Shown one piece after another: positions 54,731 through 64,000 of a stretch of DNA of 64,000 nt; within the stretch, counting starts at the first letter, position 1, and each line of letters opens with the position of its first letter. This stretch comes from Seriola aureovittata. Taxonomy: Eukaryota; Chordata; Actinopteri; Carangiformes; Carangidae. The stretch spans positions 17,788,001-17,852,000 of the forward strand of contig NC_079376.1 in the NCBI RefSeq assembly GCF_021018895.1, in the 5' to 3' direction. Both the position numbers and the translations under genes were made by a program. A model generated the notes under the pieces. It ran no database searches. It was given only the letters and a program-made list of their open reading frames with translations, and was not told the origin of the DNA.

Positions 54731-57688
54731 TTACACTTGTTTAACAGTGCATATAAGGGCTTTATCATTTTAGGAATGGTTCATAGATTAACAAGGATGG
54801 ATTACCAACAGGGCAAAGTGGCCAATTGCTGCATGGCCTAAGACCTCCAGTGGATTTAAAAGCTCCAAGCTTTTACTGTGCATCAGCTGCTTCCTGCCAT
54901 GTTACTTAAACATATCTAACTTCAAGACTTGTATGTTTTAGTTTTACTAGTATTTTGCATATTCCTAATATGTTTAATTAAATTACCTCACCTCAAACCT
55001 GGGGCTAGAAAAAATGTACATATTGCACAGAGACTGAGGCTTAATCGGGGTCCAACATCCATTTTTTGCCCTGAGCCCACATTGCAAGTTAACCTGGCCA
55101 TTTCATCCATTACAAATCAACTACATGATCAAAATGTGTTGTTTGGTAGCCTTCAAATAATTGTCCTGCAAAGATTTCCATTTTTTCATTAATTCATTCA
55201 TCCATGTTGATCAAGTCTGACTTGTGTCAGTAGATCTTTGTTGGCAGTGCAGCTGGTCTCAGTTTGACTTTTGGCAGTTTAGCTGAAGGTTACCTTACCA
55301 CTGGAGCTATATGGTTCTGCTGTTCCATGTAAACACTTTAGCACAAATTACACAGTGCAATTTGAATGTGCACAGCTCTGATACTAAATGGAAATATTAT
55401 AAAATCCCATGCAGACAAGCCTGGCAGTTTTGTGTAGATGCAGATATCATACCTTTTAAAACTATCTTTGTCCTGTTTTCATAGTTGGTTGAACTGAACA
55501 GCAGATGAGTATGTAGTTACTGAACTGAAACTGTTCCAAATATAAGCAGTGGTTATATCAGCTATATTAGGCTTGTATAAAAATTTAAAAATGCATAAAT
55601 CCACAACCCATATATTAAAACCCACAAAGCACTTATTAAAAAGCGATTGTCAGACCTCTTTTACGGCTGACACGCACCACTAATTGGCACACTGGTTACT
55701 GTGCCTGTGTAGCTAACCTTGTAATTACGATGATGTGATGTGATGATATAATGATCAAAGTTACTTGTTTTATATGAAATGTTTCTGTTAATTTGTCCAC
55801 TGCCTATGTTTAATATAAATGTATACTTGCTCCTACCTGATTACTTGGAAAAAAGGTTCCAAATTGTAATAAAGTGGAATTATCCTTTAACTGTTGTATG
55901 TAAAAGCCACATCACCAGATCAACCATATTTCTTTTCTCCACGCTCAATCCTCTGTCCAGTCCCTGTCAGCTTGCCAAATAGACCTTACCTCTCAGCCTC
56001 CTCCAATTTGTCCCCCATCCCAGCCCAGAGTGGTCTGATCTGAAACCAGCCCACACTTATCATCCCTGACTCTTACACTCGAGATGAGTGCCAGATTCAT
56101 GTTTTTCATTTTCACCCCAGTGTCCCATGTGACACTCAGGGCGTGGGGGCGAGTAATAAGGTGGGGGAGGAAGAAAGGATAGAAAGAGAGAAAGGGTGCA
56201 GGCCAAATTGATTGGCAGAGGAGCAGAGGGGCAGCTTATTCCTTACAATTCCCTCCTTCAACTTGTCAAACCCTCTGCACTGGTCCCTGACCCTCTTCTT
56301 GTCACTCTCCACCGAGGTCATTACTGGTTCCTGTTCTGAATTAGCTCCTGTTTCATGCACTGACACTTTCTGACTCTGTTTAGTTTTAGTATTTAGTATT
56401 CTAATGTTAGTGCATTACTCTGATTCAAACTAAAATTCAACAGGTTCATGAAGGTAGCAACTGTTGCAGGAATGGATTTTGGTCTGAATTATAGTGTAGA
56501 ATCATCACTCATACTATGTTGAAGCAGTACACAGTCCAAACTTCTGGTATTGTCTCTCTCTCTTTAGCACACACTTTGCTGAGAGATCAAAGAAAGAGCA
56601 ACATTATCCAAATAAGAAGACTGACATTTTAGCAGCAAAAAGCTGTTTTTGTTTTATTTTTAATACAGAGGGAATGAAATCTCATCAAAACACAATTATA
56701 TATTTGTATCCAGGTAACCAGGTTTTCTCAGATGTATCCACATATTTTGAATGAATCAAAACCAGAGGAAGCTGCCGGTTCAAAAACATTATGTTAAAGA
56801 TTTAAAACTACTTTTTATTCATGGCTACTAAAAAAATGTCTGTTTGTTAGAGGACCAGCTAATCCGTGATTTCCCTCTAAATGATTGACTTCATTTAAGG
56901 TGTATTCCCTTAGTTTGAAGAGTGATTTGCTCTCTCTGGACATGACGGAAATTAAACTTAAAAATAACCTTTGAGTATGGTTTCAAACTGTATTTTTAGT
57001 TGGTTTTATGATTCAGTAGATCCAACTGAGAGGCTCAGTTACCAAGTAAATCTGTCCAGACTGTGCCATGCTTCACTGGGGATTAAAAAAAAAGAAATAA
57101 AAAAAAGCAGCTATAAGAGGTGAGACGCAAATGGTAAGAGGAGGAATAAGAAAGGATGAGGGGAGCAAGCGGAGCGAAAGACTAATGAAGGTGAAGCACA
57201 TGGGGAGGAAAGATGGATGAAAAAGGGAAAGTCCAACCATGGGGAATAGATGTGGAATCAGATGCAAGGATGTGAAGAGTGCAGCATCAGCCCTCCTCTG
57301 CTAATCACTCATTTGTCATTTCATTTGCAGAGGCCGCGGGGCGAAGCATGTATAGTTTTTCATATCACATCAGAGGAGAACAAATGGTATCCGAGCTCGA
57401 GGGAAGAACAAAGGAATGACAATGCGAAGGATAAAAACAAAAGGTTAGAAATGTAGATATGCAAGTGAAAGTCAAGCTTTTTTTATGGTGACATCACAAT
57501 TTTATTTTATAATTAATATAGAATAATACTTCATCAGCTACTGTCTGCCATGTTTATCCACCTGCTACTACATGTCCAAGAATTAACAGGATAGGAGGCT
57601 GATCAAAAGAGGGACAGGAAGGAAGAGAGTATGAGAGCTTTTCTGCTTTATCTGCTATAGGTCATGGACTTCTCAACCCTGATTACAG

Positions 57689-57689
<1 letters not shown>

Positions 57690-57724
<35 letters not shown>
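57690..57724. repeat. (AC)n microsatellite followed by CT-rich tract
   Basis: About 17 AC units, then a TCTCTCTCTG-type pyrimidine tract to about 57755. Confidence 0.9.
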
Positions 57725-57727
<3 letters not shown>

Positions 57728-57953
57728 CTCTCTCTGTCTCTCTCTCTCCCTCTCACACACACTGGTGTGACATCTGCTGTGGATAGGCCCTGTCACACTG
57801 CAGTCTCTGCTGGGGCCGGCCGTCACAGATGTTCACAGCGAGGTCCTCAGTCCATTCCTCCACCCCTTGGGAGAGTTCAGACCAGCGGTCCAGAGAGACA
57901 GGGAGACAGGAAATCTGTTCTTTTTCTATTTACCAGGCCAGCGGATCCACAGT

Positions 57954-57978
57954 TACACACACGCACACACAAACACAC

Positions 57979-58048
<70 letters not shown>
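57954..58048. repeat. (CA)n microsatellite
   Basis: CA run with GC and AA breaks in its first 30 bases, then about 33 clean units. Confidence 0.95.
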
Positions 58049-58049
<1 letters not shown>

Positions 58050-58225
58050 AACACATGCGTACACACTTCAGTCCTTACTATCCAATTTAACCTGCATGAG
58101 GACAAGACAATTTATTCAGGAGTGTTTTTTTTCCAGAGGAAGACTGTGTAGGTGTATGAAAGAAAGTGCGAATGTGTGGAGGAAGGAAAAAAAAGGTGTG
58201 TATTTGCTTATATTTGTATATGTGT

Positions 58226-58282
58226 ACAGTGTGTGTTTGTGTGTGTGTGTGTGTGTGTGAGAGAGAGGGAGAGAGAGAGAGT
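58226..58282. repeat. (TG)n and (GA)n compound microsatellite
   Basis: TG block to 58259 passing directly into GA units. Confidence 0.9.
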
Positions 58283-58395
58283 GACAGCCTGGAAATCCCT
58301 GATGCCTGCTGGTCATTAATAAACATGATCATGAATGTTTAATCCCCATCAGCAGGGTGGCAGGGGAACCCTCGTGGGTCATATTGACAAAGTCG

Positions 58396-58450
58396 CACAC
58401 ACACACACACACATACACTATCTCACACACACACTATCTCACACACACAC
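58396..58450. repeat. (CA)n with ACTATCTC tandem
   Basis: CA run followed by two copies of an ACTATCTCACACACAC unit and a partial third-like CA segment. Confidence 0.8.
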
Positions 58451-60338
58451 TCGACAGATTGGAGGAGCGGCAGGAGGGAGGTTTGAAGCGCCCAACGTGA
58501 GGTTAACTACTCATGAGCAGGACACCGCCTCTCCCTTCACTGTGTTAACCGTGTGTGTGGGATGATGAGAATTTTCTGTACAACTTGTTTTACACGTAAA
58601 GCTTCAAATGAATGTCAACATAAAAGACTGTTCATGTGTCTGCGCACACTCCTGTCCAACTTTAAAGAACCTATTGATAGTAAGAATGCACAAGAAACAA
58701 ACAGATTTAGCCATTAGGGCTAAGGAAACTGGGATACACTGTGAAAGTGTGACTAGGGAGGAATAAATTCCACAGCAGAGAGGTTTCCCCCGTATTTCAG
58801 GAATTTTCTACGAATGCACGCCTTGAAATAAAACAGAATAAAGTAGATCTCCGCACTTGAATCAAGAAAAAGATTCTCAAGTGAAGAAGCAAGTTGGTGT
58901 GTGACAGAAACTCGCTGAATTCATCTCAACCCTTGTGCAAAAATGTTTCCAATTGTTCCAGGAAACTCAGATTTCTAGGATTCAGATAAAGTGACTTATT
59001 AAGATAAAGTGAAGTTATTTCTTTAGAAAAACACTGTATTAAGAATTAGGCTGATAAATATTGATTTTCCAACATTTTCCTCATATTTAAAGTTGCTTAT
59101 ATTGGCCACTGACATGATGGACATGTGCTGTATGTCCTGTTGTGGTGGGAATAAACACAGGGAGAGGAAATGTTCAAGAATACAACAACTCTTTGTGCTG
59201 TGCCCCACGTCTTCAGAAATGATGCATTTTTAATGTTGAAGTAAATTCAGTGTAATCAGGATCAAAACCAGGTTGGTTTGTAGACACGGTTCTAAAGAAC
59301 TGCAACATGATGCCAGTCTTTTTGTTCGGTTTCATTATTGTACATGTAAATGGAGATTTAATATGAAAGTACACAAACATGTAATTTATTTTTAAACAGG
59401 TTAATTTGCGAACGTAGCAACAAAAAAAAACATTCTGGTTAATGTGACAAAAACTATTTCTTTGGTTTGAGATTTGTCGCACATGACTGTCTAAGTGCTG
59501 TTTCAGAGGCTTCTGCATCGTGTCAAGAATATTTGGGGATTATTTGCCTAAAAATCTTAACAATTTAATGTTTCAGTTCATGCTCAATGTGAACAATTTT
59601 CATTGGAACTACTTTCTACAGAAGAAACAATCCCTGTTAAAACGGTTGAAAGTGTGTTCTGTGAACTATCCAAAGTAATTTGGACCTTGTTTCTTGGAAA
59701 TAGATGATGATCTTTAATATTTGAAAAGTAATTTATCAATTCTGATTGTACTTCTCGCCAATGTTTTTATCTCCAAAATAAAACCCAAACTATCCGCATG
59801 ATCAGACACCAGTGAAGATCAATGAGGAGATACGTTTTTTTAGATGTTAGCCATTGGATTTTGTATAACATTGGCCTAAAATGTTTGCAGCTTTATCTTA
59901 AAGAACTTGAGTATCTGCTTTAAAAACATCAGTGCTATTTCAAACATCTGATTTCATTTCATTTTGTTGTTTAACACAAAAACATCCATTAAAAACAGAA
60001 CCACGTTTGATGACAGTACCTTGATATTTACAAATCTGTTGACTTCCTCTTACAACAAAGCAACCTCCCACCCCTCTGCCCGACCTTCCCATGATTCTGA
60101 TGAGTCAGGAATTTCCTATCTTTTTTAATTTGACACCGTCTGCTCTGTGTCTTGTGCACACTTCAGAGTGACGCCTCCGACTCTCAGGAGGGAATTTGCT
60201 TCTTCCCATCGTAAACAAACACACAGACAACGAGGAGGCCTTCAGGGCTAATTACCAGCTAGCTGCTGCTGCGGCTAACAAACAGCACAGGGGGAGCAAA
60301 GGCAAGGGAACAAATGAAGTCACATGTGTGGGCAGGTA

Positions 60339-60339
<1 letters not shown>

Positions 60340-60375
<36 letters not shown>
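60340..60375. repeat. (CA)n microsatellite
   Basis: About 18 uninterrupted units. Confidence 0.95.
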
Positions 60376-60378
<3 letters not shown>

Positions 60379-62204
60379 CACTATGGTTCTTAATGGAAAC
60401 AATGAAGCTTGTTTTGGCGGTTGATGAACCAGGTGTCACATCTGCAGGAAGAAGCTGAGTCAGCCTTTAATAAGCAGCTTTTATAAGGTCTTCCTTTACA
60501 AACGATGACAGACATGTGAATGGAGGCGACCCAGACTGCATGAGAACAAAGTGAATATAAAACGTCTGCATTGTGAATGTGTGTGTCAGGCCTTTATCAC
60601 ACACCTTCTGTAGCTGCAGAGGACTGCAAGAATGAGAAGAGGCTACATAATCAGAAAATTGGTTGAGCATGCAGTGGGAGCTGGTTAAGCGAGTGTGTAT
60701 GACTGCGATACGTGCACAAATGTGCCCACTCCCATGAGAGCAGCGCTGATGGAAGACCGTCAGCGGGAGGCTACAGCCCCTACCTGCCTGTCCTGTCTGA
60801 TACATTTCATGTTTCCAAATTTCCACAATGTGCTGCGCTGTCAAACTCTCGCCCCGCTTGCTCAGCATCTCAGCACACCTCCCTCCCTGCACACCCCCCC
60901 CACCCCATCCCACAAACACACACATATTCCTCATTTGTGTTGTCAGATTTAATAAGCTCCCCTGTCACCCAGATTACACACACAGCACTCTGTGAATCAT
61001 GATTGGATCCTCTCTAAAAATCAGGAAGAGTGTTTGTTGTGCTCATCACTGTCTCCTTGACTACTTCATTTTCCCAGACACCTCCCTGTCTCTCCAACAG
61101 TGGTAACCTTTAACCTCCTACGACCCTGCCCTCACCCTGTAATGAGCGCAGCGCAGCTTGAGATGAGAAGCAGAAGCACTAGCACTGACAGAAGTCATCT
61201 AATGATCCAGAGACAGCCACTTTGGGCAGATAGTCATGTAAACAGATGATGTATGTTCACTGATATTTGTGTTTTGAACTGGGGCCACTCACAGGGAAGA
61301 TTAGGGGCTAACAATGTTAACAGAGACAACAGTTGTAGACATCAATCCTGAAATGTAAATGCCCTGTCTCTGCCTCTGCAAACCATGTTTGCACTAATGG
61401 GTTTAATTCTGGTTGCATTGTGGCACCGCTGACACACCGCCAGTACACACACACTTAGTTATGTGTGTAGGAAAAAGGTATTCAGTGACAGGCATGTAGA
61501 CCACTGATAACACACACACACATACATACACCCGCCTCCTCAGTATGCAAATACACACTGACTTGGCAAAGACAACCTCTTCTCTCTTCCTGCTCCTGGC
61601 ATGGATAAAAAAAAAAAAAAAACCCAAAACACTTGCCACCAAATTTTTATTCTCCCCAAGAGAGGATGAAAGAAATTAAATGTCCACATGAAAGTCAAGA
61701 AATAAAGGAATAATGAGTCAAGCTGCTGCCTTCAAAGACAAAAGTGGAGCAACACTCACTGTGTACAGGAGAACAATCAACAACATTGTCGAGAAATGCT
61801 ACGTCTGGATTTGCTGTATTTGCTTTGAGACAAAGCAGTAGATAAAAGTTGTGGTCCTGCGGTCCTCGCTGCGATTATGAGCGTGTTAACAGATACATGC
61901 GGCATTATTACAAATTACTGGACTTGTGTCAGGGTGGTAGGGTCAACATCTAAAATCACTTGTGAGATTTTCTTTTTAGTGAGAATAGGAATAAACTTAA
62001 TTTGAGCCATGGCAATATCAGTCAGCGTCCACAACTTTGGTCCAGAATAAAATATCACAGAAACTATCACAAAAGACTTTCAGGCTCCCCAGAGGATGAA
62101 TCCTAAACATTTTGTTTATCCCCTGACTTTTCATTTTCTTTTCATCATCACTTCCACTCATCCAATAAAATAATTATATAAGAAATAAGGCCCCATATTG
62201 GCAG

Positions 62205-62280
62205 GTACACATGTGGGTGAAATGCCCTTGAGCAAGGCATCGCTCCCCACACCATCGGCTCCGGGGCTTCTGCTCTAACT
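62205..62280 (+). mobile_element. Degraded fish SINE-like repeat
   Basis: The string CCCTTGAGCAAGGCATCGC with a following CTCCGGGGC resembles a widespread fish interspersed repeat (CCTTGAGCAAGGCAC...) from memory. The limits and family are uncertain. Confidence 0.45.
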
Positions 62281-64000
62281 TCCTACACTCACGCTTCCTT
62301 GTGGTGCAATGGGACAACTCTGTGACCTTGGTGCCTCTCTCAGCCAACTTGCAGCAGGGTGCGGCCTGCGGAGGGGCTGAAGTCCTGAGTAGGCCAAGTT
62401 CCTGGGTGAGGGGAACTTTGGGAACCTTGGCCGAGCCTTGACGAGTCTGCTGGCTCTGATAACGGCGAGCAATGCAGGAGAAACTTACACACACTCCCAC
62501 AGTGGTGAGTAATTACTGTGGCTGCAGAGTGTGTGCCGAGATAGGGGATTCCTCTCCCGCATAACTAGGTGGACGAAAGATAGATTGTCCTGTTTTTTTG
62601 CTCGACTCGATCTCTGGTGCTCATGAATTCGTGAGAGCAGCCACTGTAACGCAGACACTCTGTCTCTTTCCACTTGGCACAGACTCCAGCATGCGAATAT
62701 GATATCTGGGTATCTGGCCATGGGAGATAGAGGCTGATTTAAGTCTAGAGGTTTTGGGAAGGGCTAATCAATAGCTTTAATCAATTAAGAATGCAGCAAC
62801 TGAGAAGCTGCAGAAACAGGCCAAATCTCACACTAGAAGGACCTCATTCCATTTATCACACTGCTCCTGTATTGATCCGAAAAAGGTATGGAGAGAGGCA
62901 GAGGAATTAATTTCAGCGAGGTGACACCGTGAGGATCCTGCATGGCAGCAATTTTCTATGCCCTTTTCTCTACCCTGGCCCTGCTGTTGTTTCAAAGGAA
63001 GTGATTTCATGTGTGGGTATACTTCGCCTGACGGGCTTTTTATTTGTCTAAGTGAGAGTGAAGCACAGAAGGTAAGAGAGGTGAGCACTGCAGATTTTGA
63101 GCTGTCGCACTCCAAGAAACCAGTCTGCACAGAGCACACTCCGTCTGCCATAATAATGATGAGCGCTGCAGTACCACACTGACCTCAAATGGTCAGAGAC
63201 GGTACTGACATTACAGTTCCACTAACTGTAGTCCTGTTAATGGCAACAGGAACACTGTATCTGTTGTGGAAATGAGCCACTAGTCATCAGTCTGAGTAAA
63301 ACTAATTAAAAATGCTCCTCACTGAGCTAATTGGGCCTTGAAGTTAAGGCACCTCCAGTTCATATCAGACTAGGAGATTTTATGATTTCCTCACATCATA
63401 GTAAAAACATTTACAAGTTAACCTTCAGCGCCGTCTAATTTTCTTCCTCTCAGCAGGGAACTCAAATGTATCTGACCTACAGTCAAAACCACACATTAGC
63501 GCTACCATCTGGGTATGAACTAGCAAGTGTATTATCATTCCATGCCATTACGGTTTAGGTGCTCTCATTACTTGTCCATGCTGAGGTAATCCTCACCTAA
63601 AGGTCAGGCTTGCTTTGGTCTGTTCCCATAGGCTTAGCTAGGGGTTTAGATTGAGTATAAATTGAAAATGATGTGCAAATGGATTGGCACATGAGCACCA
63701 TTAGACTCATCCCTGAGCTTTATTGGAAAGCCAGGTCCAAATGTTGATATTTCATTCTATCACGTTTCCTAATTAAAGTTTACAATTGTGAACGCGTCCT
63801 TTATTCTGCTGTAGATAAATAACTGAAAGATGCTGGACCTCTCCTAGAGAGGGGATTTATTTTTATTGATGTCCAAACGAGCCCTGGCCAACTGCTGTGT
63901 ACATGTTTGTCTGTTTCAGGGCAGATAGTGGTTGATTCAAAGTCTCAGCCTGTCAAGTCTTTCTGAGGGGAGGTCAGGAGGAGGTTGGACTTGGCTGACT

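Larger units (their letters stand above)
46360..64000. other. Gene-free AT-rich flank
   Basis: No coding exon or RNA gene is recognised. Content: T homopolymers (46850-46869, 46949-46963), a perfect hairpin (51316-51352), a 38-base poly-C tract (52694-52731), a degraded DNA-transposon-like stretch (about 54590-54730), a purine-rich patch (57110-57240), a microsatellite cluster (57690-58450), an A run (61602-61621) and a degraded SINE-like stretch (about 62205-62280). The section from 58600 to 60050 is AT-rich and otherwise featureless. Confidence 0.6.

Noticed and set aside
60467..60934. 155-codon minus frame with a glycine-rich start
   Set aside because: No similarity to a known family, no promoter or splice context, and overlapping plus frames of similar length suggest chance.

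Overview
The window looks like nuclear DNA of a teleost fish, most likely a percomorph. It has spliced vertebrate-type genes with GT-AG introns, very many (CA/TG)n microsatellites, a foldback interspersed repeat that I recognise from percomorph genomes, and a tRNA-derived SINE. I see no prokaryotic, viral, rRNA, tRNA-gene or CRISPR signal.

One protein-coding gene is identifiable. It is tiam2 (T-lymphoma invasion and metastasis 2, also called STEF), a Rac guanine-nucleotide exchange factor, on the minus strand. Twelve coding exons between 23048 and 1752 join in one open frame of 1,028 codons plus one base. They encode the myristoylated N-terminus, the disordered N-terminal region, the N-terminal PH domain, the CC-Ex extension, the Ras-binding domain and the PDZ domain. 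The catalytic DH domain and the C-terminal PH domain are not here; they must lie beyond position 1. Every exon boundary has a GT donor and an AG acceptor, and the phases agree throughout. Two probable 5' untranslated exons lie upstream (24012-24106 and 27961 to about 28265), the outer one behind a TATA-like promoter. A weaker candidate first exon sits near 46091-46290.

Layout: 1-1751 is intron beyond the last visible exon. 1752-3396 holds five exons for the RBD and PDZ. 3397-8238 is an intron with a complete foldback element, two long CA tracts and a CpG-rich patch with regulatory motifs. 8239-8295 is a 57-base in-phase small exon. 11975-18585 holds exons for the CC-Ex and PH domain. 21873-23054 is the large first coding exon. 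23055-28300 is the 5' untranslated and promoter region. 28300-64000 is gene-poor flanking or 5'-intronic DNA with microsatellites, a SINE, a truncated foldback copy, a 38-base poly-C tract and AT-rich stretches; I find no credible coding exon in it.

No new multi-gene system is visible. The most interesting leads are regulatory: the 57-base in-phase exon followed by a long UG repeat in the transcript, weak splice donors that would give immediate stops after the PDZ exons, upstream ORFs in the candidate 5' leader, and a possible intragenic promoter or enhancer at about 4800-5060.
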